Shown here: one piece after another, positions 34,141-45,412 of the stretch
Numbering within the stretch: position 1 is the stretch's first letter
Layout of the letters: each line of letters begins with the position of its first letter
Assembly: GCA_922989275.2 (NCBI GenBank)
Contig: OV277862.1
Coordinates: 48,571,786 to 48,635,785, forward strand
Reading direction: 5' to 3'
Source of the DNA: Gari tellinella
Lineage: Eukaryota > Mollusca > Bivalvia > Cardiida > Psammobiidae
Length of the DNA: 64,000 nucleotides
Program-made: the position numbers and the translations under genes
The notes under the pieces: generated by a model
The model's database searches: none
Seen by the model: the letters and a program-made list of their open reading frames with translations, nothing else
Told to the model about the DNA's origin: nothing

Positions 34141-35153
34141 TACTGGAAACATGACAGACCTTGATTAGAGCGTCCCTATAGTGATATCACTGTAAAAAAA
34201 ATGCAATCGACTAAATTTGGAAACGAAATTGTTTTTTTTTGTTGTTTCTTTTTTAAGTTTCAGATGTCAATATGTTAATCAATCATTTTCAGACACAAAG
34301 GTTTCACAAACTTGTCTCTCTCCAATCTTTCGCTGGTGCAATATTGTCAGCTTAACATTGCAATCTGTGTTTTTTCTTTCTTAATTTTACTATTCAGGCA
34401 GTATGGCCTTAGACATATCGATTCGACTGAGAAAAAAAGGATTTGCTCCTAATTAGACACCGACTTACTCGGGGCCTGATCAGAATACAGTTTTATTGCA
34501 AATGTAGCCAATTGGTGCTCAGCAGCCTTAGAGTTAATGCATGTATCTTCACTGCCATGATACATGTAGCATATGACTTTAACCGTTTCAGTTTTATTAG
34601 CATATCAACAATATACATTGCCATTGGCCATTTACAAAGATATAAAGGGAATCATGGCCACGAAAAAAGACGTAATACATGTACTCGTATATAGTACACA
34701 GCAGCAATAGTATCCAGGGCATTTTTACGTTTAGTCCAGTCTCTCTTTAATATACTTAGCAGTATTCAATACTATTATCGTATTACTAGCAGACATCCAA
34801 ATATTTTTGTTAATTGTTGGCCACTGTATATTACCTGAATATATATTTTACGAAGTTGATAGACCGTAGGACAACACAGTGCGAAAGTATACTCATTTGC
34901 TACATGACTTTGGTTACAAACTTTTTAAATTCTGTTCATATTATCCAGTCCGGTAAAACGTCCAATCTCTATTTCAGGTTCTGAATCGAATAAACAGTTG
35001 ACGTAAGTCATCATTTGACATCCTATTCAAGTGTTCTTCGTATGAATCGGGTTTCGACATGGCATGAATTGATTCATTTCAGTCTTGAACATACTGGTCT
35101 CTTAATTGCCTTTTTATAGATATCTCAATAATATAATTAATTGCTTTGCCGTA
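34141..35153. other. Stretch with little recognised
   Basis: A decayed hairpin alpha lies at 34435-34500 (AATTAGACACCGACTTACTC). No exon was supported. Confidence 0.4.
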
Positions 35154-35947
35154 CAAGTACTGTTAACTTTGTTGCACTCATTAATGTAAGTAAATAACAG
35201 GTACTGTTAAAATTGTTGCACTCATTAATGTAAGTAAATAACAAGTACTGTTAACTTTGTTGCACTCATTTAATTTAAGTAAATAACAGGTACTGTTAAC
35301 ATTGTTGCACTCATTAATGTAAGTAAATAACAAGTACTGTTAACATTGTTGCACTCATTTAATGTAAGTAAATAACAAGTAGTGTTAACATTGTTGCACT
35401 CATTTATGTAAGTAAATAACAAGTACTGTTAACTTTGTTGCACTCATTAACGTAAGTAAATAACAGGTACTGTTAACTTTGTTGCACTCATTAATGTAAG
35501 TAAATAACAGGTACTGTTAACTTTGTTGCACTCATTAATGTAAGTAAATAACAAGTACTGTTAACTTTGTTGCACTCATTAATGTAAGTAAATAACAAGT
35601 ACTGTTAACTTTGTTGCACTCATTAATGTAAGTAAATAACAAGTACTGTTAACTTTGTTGCACTCATTAATGTAAGTAAATAACAGGTACTGTTACAGTA
35701 CTTGTTATTTACTTACATTAATGTAAGTAAATAACAAGTACTGTTAACTTTGTTGCACTCATTAATGTAAGTAAATAACAAGTACTGTTAACTTTGTTGC
35801 ACTCATTAATGTAAGTAAATAACAAGTAATGTTAACTTTGTTGCACTCATTAATGTAAGTAAATAACAAGTACTGTTAACTTTGTTGCACTCATTAATGT
35901 AAGTAAATAACAGGTACTGTTAACTTTGTTGCACTCATTAATGTAAG
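35154..35947. repeat. Tandem array, about 18 units of 44 bases
   Basis: Unit TGTTAACTTTGTTGCACTCA followed by TTAATGTAAGTAAATAACAAGTAC. Units differ at a few sites (AACAAGT/AACAGGT, AACTTTG/AACATTG). No coding potential. Confidence 0.9.
35695..35744. repeat. 50-base perfect palindrome inside the array
   Basis: ACAGTACTTGTTATTTACTT plus ACATT meets its exact inverse with no spacer, so part of one unit is inverted against the next. Confidence 0.85.
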
Positions 35948-36099
35948 TTTCATACATATGTGCATTAACATTGCGCAATATTTGATACAAGTGGTAAACA
36001 GCTCTGTTTACAATGGTTATAGAGTTCTGCGTTTAAACTGTTTGCAACTATAAAATGTACTCTGGGTAAGGCAGTATAGTTGAAGGGGTCAGCGCAAGA

Positions 36100-36900
36100 A
36101 GGGGTCAGTGCAAGATGGTACCTAAGTCCATTTTCTTAAAAGTGGAGAAAATCGGATTTTTATGAAATTTTGGGTTAAGTGTGAAACAATTTAAAATATT
36201 TCAAACATTAATGAGATACCATTTATAAGTGAAACTACTGCAATTGTGGGCATGTTGAAGTGTTTATAACCGATTTATTGTAAAAATACTGTTTTTTATC
36301 AATTACATGTATGTTTAGGCAAAAAGGGACCTAAGTCCATTATACATGTATATAGACATTTCTCTCTCTTTTCATACAACTGTTGTGGTTAATTGATACA
36401 ATTTACAACAATATACTAATTTCTGTAGCTAAAATCCATTAATTAAGTTATAAATACTTACCAGTATTTTCCCAAACACTCGAAATCCAAGCAGTAAGTT
36501 TAGGTGTGTCCTATCCAGTATCCACAATGTGCATCATGTATTTATGTGGATATGCAACAAAGGTCCTAAATCCATTATGGAGATAGGACTTTTGTAATAT
36601 TTTTATAAACACCATTTTTTCTGTATCAACGTAAAAGTTACACATGTTTGGAATGTTAACATATGGAGAAAATTGAATTCATGCTACAATGGACCTAACT
36701 CAAATTTTTAAAAAAATAGACCATCTGCCAATGACTGTTTTTTGTTTCTTTCCAGACGCAGCGTCATGCGGTGTCTACCTGTTCCGATTCCAAACTGTTT
36801 GAAACTTGTCTCTAAGTTTCTTTTAATCTAAAAGAGCATGAAATTTCAATTTGACAAACTTTGCAGGCAACAACTTTCTGAGCAGAGGAAATCATGGCAA
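36100..36900. other. Diverged repeat of a short phrase
   Basis: GGACCTAAGTCCATT-like phrases recur at about 36118, 36328, 36564 and 36690, roughly 130-240 bases apart, suggesting a decayed tandem or foldback. A half hairpin alpha lies at 36753-36801. Confidence 0.4.
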
Positions 36901-36919
36901 AATAACGGTTAAGCAACTA

Positions 36920-37166
36920 CAGTGGAGAATACGTTATTCTTTCCTGTTCAAACGAAACGAAACGCAAACGAAGAACACTAAAATGTAGAAAAGTGCAATG
37001 TTTGGACAATTCTGATAAGTCATGTTTATCTTGGTGGCAAACAGTTTGGAGCCTGATCAGACGCCGGGTTACCCGGCGTCTGATCTGGCTCCAAACTGTT
37101 TGCATTGGTCATAACAGTTTTAGCGTAAACGCGTTTATTGGGAAAAAAATAACGTATTCTCCACTG
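36920..37166. mobile_element. TA-1 miniature element
   Basis: CAGTGGAGAATACGTTATTC to CACTG with TA on both sides; hairpin alpha intact. Confidence 0.85.
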
Positions 37167-37542
37167 TAAGTATTTTAACGAAGTATTGGATTTTCCCCAG
37201 GTGATCTTGTGTCAGAGCACAGGCTTATTACTGTCGTTTCGATATATATATCTTAAGACTGTTCTTTCAGTGACGTTAGCTCATCTTAGTATGTTAGGAA
37301 TGACTTGCAAACAGCGATTCGTGTAGATGTACATGGAATAGGAGAACGGGAGTTTTTCTTCTATCCTTAAAATGCCACGGTAAGCAAAAGTGAATGAAAT
37401 TACATGTACAAATGTAAATAGTTATAACGTTCAATATTTTTCCCCATTTAAATTTATTTTAATGCAATCGTGGTGCAATAAAATGCAGCAATGGTAGGGT
37501 TTAAAAACGTCTAACGATCAATTCAGAATGACAAACAGTTTT

Positions 37543-38204
37543 GAACCGCCGGGTTACCAGGCGTCTGATCTGGCTCTATTTTTTGCAATATGGGAATAAT
37601 AATTTTAACATAAACGCTTTTATCGGGAAAGAAAAACATCCTCTCCAATATATTATCATCAAATCACAGGGCTGCCATAAGTTGACATGAAAAATCCTAA
37701 GATTTTGAAATTTGCATTTTTCAATTGCGAATTTACGAATCGTACCTTTACCCCATAGCCTGTTTCTAGTTTTGTTGACACGTGACTACTTAAAGCAGGC
37801 TGGAAGTAAAGCAGAATGCGCCTTATGGCGCATTCTGCTTTACTTTCAGCCTGCTTTAAGCTACCATGTTCTGGAACCGCCGGGTTACCAGGCGTCTGAT
37901 CTGGCTCTATTTTTTGCAATATGGGAATAATAATTTTAACATAAACGCTTTTATCGGGAAAGAAAAGCATCCTCTCCAGTATATTATCATCAAATGACAG
38001 GGCTGCCATAAGTTGACATGAAAAATCCTAAGATTTCCAAATTTGCATTTTTCAGTTGCGAATTTACGAATCGTACCTTAACCCCATAGCCTGTTTCTAG
38101 TTTTGTTGACACGTGACTACTTAAAGCAGGCTGGAAGTAAAGCAGAATGCGCCTTATGGCGCATTCTGCTTTACCTTCAGCCTGCTTTAAGCTACCATGT
38201 TCTG
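37543..38204. repeat. Tandem duplication, 2 x 331 bases
   Basis: 37543-37873 and 37874-38204 are nearly identical by eye. Each holds the right half of a decayed TA-1 element, the left part of a CAGGG element and a hairpin beta. The junction is CATGTTCTG|GAACCGCCGG. Confidence 0.85.
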
Positions 38205-38253
38205 GAAAAAAATTCCGAAGATTTAGGAAAAATCCGGAGAAATGGCAGCCCTG
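37667..38253. mobile_element. CAGGG element spanning the duplication
   Basis: Starts CAGGGCTGCCATAAG and ends GAGAAATGGCAGCCCTG. It is flanked by AAATCA on both sides, suggesting a 6-base target duplication. Its length is inflated by the 331-base duplication. Confidence 0.65.
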
Positions 38254-38334
38254 AAATCAAACCCAATTACATGCATTGCAATGAAATGACAATTGACCTT
38301 TATGAAACTTTTTATAACTAATATGATCTGAGGG

Positions 38335-38405
38335 GCAAACAGATTTGGACGTGATCAGCATGGTCCGGATTTATTCGGCGTCTGATCCGACTCAAATCGT
38401 TTTTG
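38335..38405. repeat. Hairpin alpha, degenerate
   Basis: CAAACAGATTTGGACGTGATCA and GGCGTCTGATCC with a diverged left apex. Confidence 0.45.
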
Positions 38406-38437
38406 TAATAGATTTAAAATATTTAGCAAACATATGT

Positions 38438-38697
38438 TTAACCCTTTACCCCATAAATACGCCTTTCAGTGCTTTTATTCAATTTGTTCACTGAAGAAAA
38501 TAGTTCCAATTTATACAGTCATAAACATGTACCGTTATAATTATTTAAAAACAATCCAGCAGATACATGTAGATCTAGTAGCTTAAAGCAGGCTGAAAGT
38601 AAAGCAGAATTCACATAAAGGCGCATTCTGCTTAACTTTCAATCTGTTTAAAGTAGCCACTTTTTCAAAACAAGAAACAAGATATGGGATAAAGGGC
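38438..38697. mobile_element. TTAA-2 element
   Basis: TTAACCCTTTACCCCATAAA at the left; right end TGGGATAAAGGG with the final TTAA lost. Hairpin beta is slightly mismatched. Confidence 0.65.
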
Positions 38698-38938
38698 CGA
38701 ATAATTATTAAACTTTTCTAAACAACCCCCTCCTTATACTCGTATAAATTATATTCAGTATGCAATGCAGGTGGTTGCTTAAACCGATTTAAAATGTCAG
38801 AAGTGTTTAACTATTCAATTTTCAGTCTGTTTTAAGCTTCCACATGTCGAAATATTGTTTAAGTTTCAACTAGCTCTTCGTTCGGAAATGCATTTCTATA
38901 AGGAACGTGTAAAGACATCAATATGCGCTTCTATGGCT

Positions 38939-39060
38939 AATTGGTTTAAGAATTGTAAATTAAGCATTGTCGAAGAACGGTTGCTATTCCCCAACATATA
39001 TATGTTGGGGAATAGCAACCGTTCTTCGACAATGCTTAATTTACAATTCTTAAACCAATT
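38939..39060. repeat. 122-base perfect palindrome
   Basis: Arms of 61 bases (AATTGGTTTAAGAATTGTAA ... CCCCAACATAT) meet with no spacer at 38999/39000. No mismatch was found by eye. It belongs to none of the other families. Confidence 0.85.
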
Positions 39061-39174
39061 TGACATAACATTAATTTTGTTTAATATTTGTCAATCATAA
39101 CTTTTCTACAATATCCTTCTCATAGCAGTGTTTTAAACAGCCTTCAATATAAATCATAATCGGGTTTCAACAGT

Positions 39175-39385
39175 TTAACTCTTCACCCCACAGCCTAATT
39201 CTGGTTTTGAAGTCATGTGAAGCAGGTTGAAAGTAAAGCAGAATGGGTATTGGGCGCATTCTGCTTTACTTAAAGCTTTCTTTAAGACACAATCTGCTAG
39301 GATATATAAACTATTTATCATGGTGTATATCCATGGCTTTATAAAGTGGAACTAGATCTACTGTGAATGACAGTAAAGGCGTTAA
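39175..39385. mobile_element. TTAA-2 element
   Basis: TTAACTCTTCACCCCACAG to GTAAAGGCGTTAA. Hairpin beta has apex GGGTATTGGGCGC. Confidence 0.65.
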
Positions 39386-39769
39386 ATGGCGTATGCGTGT
39401 ATTAAACAAGTAATTAATACAGAATGTCCCTAACAATCTTATCTCAACCTATTTTTAAATTTATTTTTTAAATCTATAAAACTCTTGGCTCACATTTTTC
39501 GAGAATTAATATAAAAATGGAATGCAATTTGACAGCCAAATAAAGAAACCACAAGAACAAGTACACTAGCTTTTAGTTCGTGTAAAAGTATCTATATAAA
39601 CTATCAACATTATTATACACATATTAGTACATGTATATTATACTGTGTTATCACGTAGGTTTTAAGGAATTAAGATTCTTTATAAGTGGTTCTATCTATT
39701 TAGTAAATCCATCATTGTAGACGGAAAGATAAACATACATCTTGTCTTTTCTTACATGTATGTTTCTAA

Positions 39770-39952
39770 CAGTGCTGCCATTTCTCCGGATATTTCCGAA
39801 AACTCCAGATTTTTATCCTAGCAGATTGTAGCTAAAAACGGATTGAAAGTAAAGCAAAATGCACCTTCTTTAAGTAATCGCGCTTGAAAATAGAAAATTG
39901 GAAAATCTAAGGATTTTCCCAAATCAACTTATGGTAGACCTGTGCTAATGAT
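39770..39952. mobile_element. CAGGG element with half its hairpin lost
   Basis: CAGTGCTGCCATTTCTCCGG to ACTTATGGTAGACCTG. The left arm of hairpin beta runs to AAAATGCACC and then jumps to TTCTTTAAGTAATCG, so most of the right arm is missing. Confidence 0.6.
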
Positions 39953-40562
39953 GTGCGTTCTCACGATACATGGTCCATGTTGATCGTTTTGTTAAACATG
40001 CCTTGTATCACATATAATACCATCAGTTTTATGTTATTATGTTTATGTTACGATGTAATGATGATGAGCGTTTATGCTTTCATATTATAACCCTGTTTGA
40101 CCTATTTCCTTCCTAATGACATCACTAACAGATATTACGGATACAATGTGATTCTTTATGAGCTTTTATTTGGATTTTTACTAATTTTCTTCTTTGAGTA
40201 GCAGAGAAGTGATCTCGTATCTGCACTTTTTAGCAAACCACACCAAAAGGCGAACATATTGGGGAAAGCGGTATAAAATCTATAATATAACTATTGTCGA
40301 AAAATGGCTGTTACTCCTATACATATTTATCAATACATGGAACATAATATCCAGAAATATGTTGATTTCGGAAAATAACAACCGTGTCATTTACAGAGAA
40401 ATTTGGTCATAAAACAAGGCCATAAACATGATTTTTCTTCGTTTTAAACAAAAGTTTACCTAAATGTAATGTAATTGCGGATTGTTTTACATTGTTACTC
40501 CCATTGAAGCCTAGCGGCACGTATACTAGTATTTTACAACTGTTGAAGAGAATACTTTTCCT

Positions 40563-40622
40563 GTGTAAACAGTGTAAACCCTGGTCAGATGATTCCTAAA
40601 GGAGCCCTCTGATCAGCATCTG
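40563..40622. repeat. Hairpin gamma, isolated
   Basis: GTAAACAGTGTAAACCCTGG with apex ATTCCTAAAGGAG and a partial inverse. No TTAA ends recognised. Confidence 0.5.
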
Positions 40623-40652
40623 TAATGTATGTCATTTGCAATAAATTATATA

Positions 40653-40846
40653 CAGTCGAAACTCGATAGTTCGCAATTGCTTAAATTGATATTACCTGTT
40701 TTTCATAAGTTGATTTTCGATAAGTCGATCTCGCTTAACTCGAACATACTCGTATTTCAAAGTTTAAAAGTGGCTACGCCACATTTTAACTTTGAAATAT
40801 GTGTATGTTCGAACTAACGCGTGTTCGAATTATCGAGTTTGGACTG
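40653..40846. mobile_element. TA-4 element
   Basis: CAGTCGAAACTCGATAGTTC to its inverse ending CGAGTTTGGACTG, with central palindrome AAAAGTGGCTACGCCACATT. Most complete TA-4 copy here; TA on the left side only. Confidence 0.7.
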
Positions 40847-40973
40847 TTTATGTAAAACCTCAACTAGACTTTATTTCTAAGTGAAATCTTCCTTTGAGGT
40901 TTCAAGGGTGAATATATAAATCTAAGTGGCAAACAATCTTAAGCCTGATCAGATACCGGGTTTCTCAAAATTA

Positions 40974-41220
40974 CAGTGGAGAATCTGTTATTCTTTCCCA
41001 ATAAACGCGTTTACGCTAAAACTATTAATTACAATACAAACAGTTTGGAGCCAGATCAGACGCCGGGTAACCCGGCGTCTGATCATGCTCCAAACTGTTT
41101 GCCACCAAGATAAACATGAATTATCAGAATTGTCTAAAAGTTGTATTTTTCTACGTTTTAGTGCGTTGCGTTTGCGTACGTTTTGCGTTTAAACGGGAAA
41201 GAATAACAGATTCTCCACTG
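40974..41220. mobile_element. TA-1 miniature element
   Basis: CAGTGGAGAATCTGTTATTC to CACTG with TA on both sides. It follows a hairpin-alpha relic at 40930-40960. Confidence 0.85.
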
Positions 41221-41919
41221 TACCTGATTCTTTAGTCAAACAATACATAAACAAGTTTGATTGTATTAATTGACTAATTCGCCCCTGGAACTTTTAATGT
41301 GAATTTCCAGTTTCTAATTAATTCTAGTCTATTTTTCATTAGTTTTCTGCAACTTATTGCAAAAAGACAAACAGTTCAGACCCTGACGTGAAGCAAATTC
41401 GAAGTATCGAGTTTCGATTATAAAAAAATCCACTTTTAAATTGCAGTAGGACGGTTGCCTCGGTAACACTGGCAGGTATATGGATGCGTATTTCTCGGTT
41501 AGAAGTTTTAAATTAGCACACTTTTTTTATATCTGGGCTGCGAAACAAAGGTTAGAAAGGTGTTTGATATTTTCAGAGTGTGAGTGCCGGGTTATTTCCT
41601 GTGTGTTGCCTTAGCAACAGGATGCAGCTTAAACCGGAAATGATTAAAACTTGGAATATGCAGGTTGAATTATAAGCTTCAAATATAGAATTTTTACAGA
41701 GATATATATAACACTTACTTCGTTACTATAACCTTGCAATAGGTGTTCACCTAGTGTAAACACCTAATACATAATTCAAACAATTTAGAGGACATAATAG
41801 AGAGGTTTTACTGTATGAGCATTGTGTCAAAAAAGAAAATGTGATTGACTAGTCATTAAAATGGCATTGAGGAGCATAAAAACTGCAGAAAATGTTGGTT
41901 TTTGAACAGTAAATTATCA
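41221..41919. other. Intergenic; one TA-3 right end
   Basis: GACATAATAGAGAGGTTTTA and CTG at about 41791-41814 is a TA-3 end preceded by the small palindrome AGGTGTTCACCTAGTGTAAA. Nothing else recognised. Confidence 0.4.
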
Positions 41920-42911
41920 GTAACTACTAGGGGCGGGACCGAATATTCGAATATTCGAATATTCGCATAAGGGCCGAATATTCGAATCCCATTTAAGTAT
42001 TCGAATAGTTGTCTCTGAAATTTTATTTTTGTTAAAATCATAATATGGATTATTCAATTTATTTGAGAGACTAGCTGTTTCATTTTCTCCAACCAGGCTA
42101 ATCGTTCGCCATTAATCCTCGTGTGTAGGGTGATTATCACCACCGGCTGGTCAGTGTTTTGATAGCACCTGTCAAGTTGTACACAGTTTGCAAACATTAC
42201 CCGCTGTGTTATGTAATCGACGGCCCTCCCTGACATCGGATCAATGGACTCGCAGTTAATAAATTGACATGTTGGGGAACCCTAGTTGCCAAACAAAAGA
42301 GGTGTGTTTAGCATAGGACATTTAAGAGCATCCAATCAAAAAAAGACGAATAATTGTTAATATCGCCAATCATAGCGGCTCAAATGACGCTTTTCGTAAA
42401 CGACCAATATCACGCAAACACTTTTAAAAATCATCAAACATTCTAGTTAAGACGTCATGAAAGCTTAATATTGACCTTACACAAGACGTAGATCTATAAA
42501 CGATCAAATTCTTACTAAAACGCAACTATGCCACCGGCTACTCAGTACTGCTTCGCCTGTGTGAAAGAATTTACTCGTTCTGCCGACAGGAAATCAGCAA
42601 CCTGTTTTGTTTGATACGTTCGTTTCAGAGTGTAACATCTGCATGCAGAAACTTGAGAGCTAGTGTGTGTTCAGATTAATTTTAAAAGCAGATTAAATAT
42701 AATTTGTAAAGCCAACAAAATATTTACGCAAAAAAACCTGACTCGACTTAATTCGAAACTAATTTTAATGCAGATATAGATGTTGCGTTAAACACGAGTT
42801 GCATCCCTTACATTCGGAGACCGCCATATCTACAAAGATTCACTGTAGTAAATGGTTGCAAAAGTTGATAAGTTTACCAGTCAATCAGACGATTGTCACA
42901 GAATACACATT

Positions 42912-43002
42912 CCTCTAACCTGAACACGTCTTACAACAAAGTCAACAAATATTTATAATATTTATTGTAAACTTGATTAGAGCACTTGGGCAGATCCATA
43001 TG
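42912..43002 (-). repeat. Ngaro-like split direct repeat B2
   Basis: 91 bases starting CCTCTAACCTGAACACGTCT on the plus strand, identical by eye to B1. Marks one outer end of the element. Confidence 0.9.
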
Positions 43003-43142
43003 CAGATCCATGACAACAACATGTTATACGTAATAGAACCACTTGTATCTGGTTAATCAAAACTGAAATATATCCAGAATCACGATTGTATAATCAATTA
43101 TTACAACATAAAATATCTGCTCTGATACCCCAATAAATTTAA

Positions 43143-43320
43143 AATTTAATGTGTGTTGTCCAGTGGATCTCCCAAAGCTGAATGACCAAATACACAGTTA
43201 CTTGCCACGCACGAAAACTTCGTGCGCTACTACTAACGCCACTTAGCGTAGACTTATTCCGGAACAAGGGAAAGTAATTTTCTTCTAATTCACTGCGTTT
43301 AACCGAAGAAAATTATATTT
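43143..43320 (-). repeat. Ngaro-like split direct repeat A2
   Basis: 178 bases identical by eye to A1. It contains a short palindrome GCACGAAAACTTCGTGC. Confidence 0.9.
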
Positions 43321-43411
43321 CCTCTAACCTGAACACGTCTTACAACAAAGTCAACAAATATTTATAATATTTATTGTAAACTTGATTAGAGCACTTGGGC
43401 AGATCCATATG
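43321..43411 (-). repeat. Ngaro-like split direct repeat B1
   Basis: 91 bases, directly abutting A2; about 130 bases downstream of the recombinase stop. Confidence 0.9.
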
Positions 43412-43544
43412 AATTAAAAAGAACGGGATAACAAGCAGATATTTTATATTAAATTCTTTGATGCTAATTCTATTAAAACACAATCTCAGCAGCTATCAGT
43501 ATATCAAACACATTTCCAGATATCTGCATATAAGTATGCAATGT

Positions 43545-44534
43545 TCACAGTCCTAATGATAATGACACAGCTAATCTTTCTCTTAAACTGTCTTTAACAT
43601 AGCCATCCTTGGCACTATCACTAACCCAGCGTCCATGGCGCTTAAACATTCTGTCCTTCACTCCATTATTTGCAGCTGCACTAGCACCACCAGCTCGCAA
43701 TGAATGTAAACAAAACTTTGTGACATCTGGAACGTGTGGCCTAATAGCCTCAAGAAATTGTTCACGTAGATTTGAATAAGATGTACTAACATTCTTGTCT
43801 CTAATCTTGAAACCAGTCTTAGTTTTAGACAAATTACACATGAAATAATCACTGTGTGATAAACCTGACCATCTTAAGTACTTTTGTACATTTAAAACAG
43901 GACATAACATTGTCCCAGTCTTTGCAATCATAATCCAAGAACCTTCTCTGTATCTATCCGTTTTACTGCTTTCTATAAATATACCCATGTAGGAATCTTC
44001 AAAAATTAGATCGTTAACTTGTATTTTAAGCAATTCTGCACTTCTCAAAAACCCAGAAAACGACAATAAGCATGCACAAATTATTCGTTGATGCTTTAGA
44101 TTGTTTTCTGAATATAAACCATTATAAACTGATGTTAATATTTCAATGGTTATTGGTTCCTTCTTTTGTTTTGGTTTACTTAAAATCCGCTTCGCAGACT
44201 CCAGAACATTAACTACCAATGTAGAGTCAGTAGGTGAAGCCAATCCATAATTTTCATGAAACCATTTGATAGAATAGAAAGCAGTAATGACCGGACTAGG
44301 TGTATTAGCACTCTGAATAAGTGATGATAGGTAAATAGACACCGGTAATGCCTTAGCTGGCAAAATATCCCCACTCCCAAGCCCATTACACAAAGCCCAT
44401 GACTTCCAGCGCAAAAAAGCTAACTCATACTTTTTACTTGTATTTGCTGCTCTGGATCTGTATAATATGTCTGGGAGTAGGTCCACATTGCCCGCCAAAA
44501 CCTCCGGTAGCTCGTCTATCGCATCTCTATGACA
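43545..44534 (-). CDS. Tyrosine recombinase of the Ngaro-like element
   Basis: Integrase of the element, expected to insert the circular DNA copy by recombination rather than by a DDE integrase. All catalytic residues of the family are visible. Counted on the 350-residue open frame from 44597 they are Arg185 (SGFLRSAELL), Lys212 (SSKTD), His298 and Arg301 (HSLRAGG), His321 (RHGRW) and Tyr333 (DGYVKD). An N-terminal core-binding region (SKKYELAFLRWKSWAL) precedes them. The frame has no ATG at its start. An acceptor ATCTATTTTTCCAG just before 44534 (first codons CHRDAIDEL) suggests the protein is made from a spliced transcript, with a donor possibly at TTTCA|GTAAGG near 45371. Confidence 0.88.
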   Translation of the reverse strand, partial: CHRDAIDELPEVLAGNVDLLPDILYRSRAANTSKKYELAFLRWKSWALCNGLGSGDILPAKALPVSIYLSSLIQSANTPSPVITAFYSIKWFHENYGLASPTDSTLVVNVLESAKRILSKPKQKKEPITIEILTSVYNGLYSENNLKHQRIICACLLSFSGFLRSAELLKIQVNDLIFEDSYMGIFIESSKTDRYREGSWIMIAKTGTMLCPVLNVQKYLRWSGLSHSDYFMCNLSKTKTGFKIRDKNVSTSYSNLREQFLEAIRPHVPDVTKFCLHSLRAGGASAAANNGVKDRMFKRHGRWVSDSAKDGYVKDSLRERLAVSLSLGL

Positions 44535-44595
44535 CTGGAAAAATAGATTTATACAAAAAATAGTATTAGTACCAATTAATCGTTCATTAGACCTC

Positions 44596-44677
44596 AATAT
44601 AAACGCTAAACAGCGAATATAAACGCTAAACAGCGAATACGCTAAACAGCGAATATAAACGCTAAACAGCGAATATA
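44596..44677 (-). repeat. Short tandem repeat before the recombinase frame
   Basis: AATATAAACGCTAAACAGCG repeated about four times, one unit shortened. It lies in the spacer between RT and recombinase, on the intron side of the predicted acceptor. Confidence 0.8.
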
Positions 44678-44758
44678 ACTGCTTCTAGCATTCATACACG
44701 AATCATTAACTACCCGTGCACCTCATCGCAATTACAATCCTGCATTACTTCCCCAGAA

Positions 44759-45240
44759 GCTGCACTTTGTATCATATATATTCATAATAGTGGAGAATAC
44801 TCTCCCACAGAATGCGATACCGCTGTCTATATGTTGTACATGTATATAAATAAGCAACAGTATATATAACTATACAGTAACTGCACTTTGTATCATATAT
44901 ATGCATAGTACTGGAGAATACTCTCCCACAGACTGCGATACCGCTGTCTAGATCTCATATTCATGTATATAAACAACAATATAATGTATCTCTACCGTAA
45001 CTGCACCTTGTATCATATATATGCTTAATAGTGGAGAATACTCTCCCACAGACTGCGATACCGCTGTCTATATGTAAAACATGTATATAATAAACACAAA
45101 TATCTGTATCTATACAGAAACTGCACTTTGTATCATATAAATGCAAATAACCGAAGAATACTCCCTTAACGACTGCGAAACTGCTGTCTAGATGCCACAT
45201 ACATGTATATAAATATATAAATACTATCTAGTGTATAAAT
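44759..45240 (-). repeat. Four tandem units of about 120 bases in the element spacer
   Basis: Each unit starts CTGCACTTTGTATCATATA and holds GGAGAATACTCTCCCACAGA (a small palindrome GGAGAATACTCTCC) and GCGATACCGCTGTCTA. The units lie between the RT stop and the recombinase. Confidence 0.85.
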
Positions 45241-45412
45241 CATTTTTAACCAGGAATACTCATTTCTGATCAGCGATAGCGCATAATGACCAACGTTATA
45301 CCATATTTCTGTCTAGTATAGACCCATTAGGTAGATATATCTCAAAAGGCAATACTGCTGAAATACCCCTTACTGAAAGGGAGATAACTCGTCCACAAAC
45401 GAAAATATCGTG

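Noticed and set aside
35154..35947. CRISPR-like array
   Set aside because: Units are head to tail without distinct spacers and the context is eukaryotic; it is a simple tandem repeat.
42054..42600. Short frames in the left part of the hAT-like element, including one starting MPPATQYCFACVKEF at 42528
   Set aside because: Too short, and without an alignable transposase or BED-finger pattern that I could confirm.
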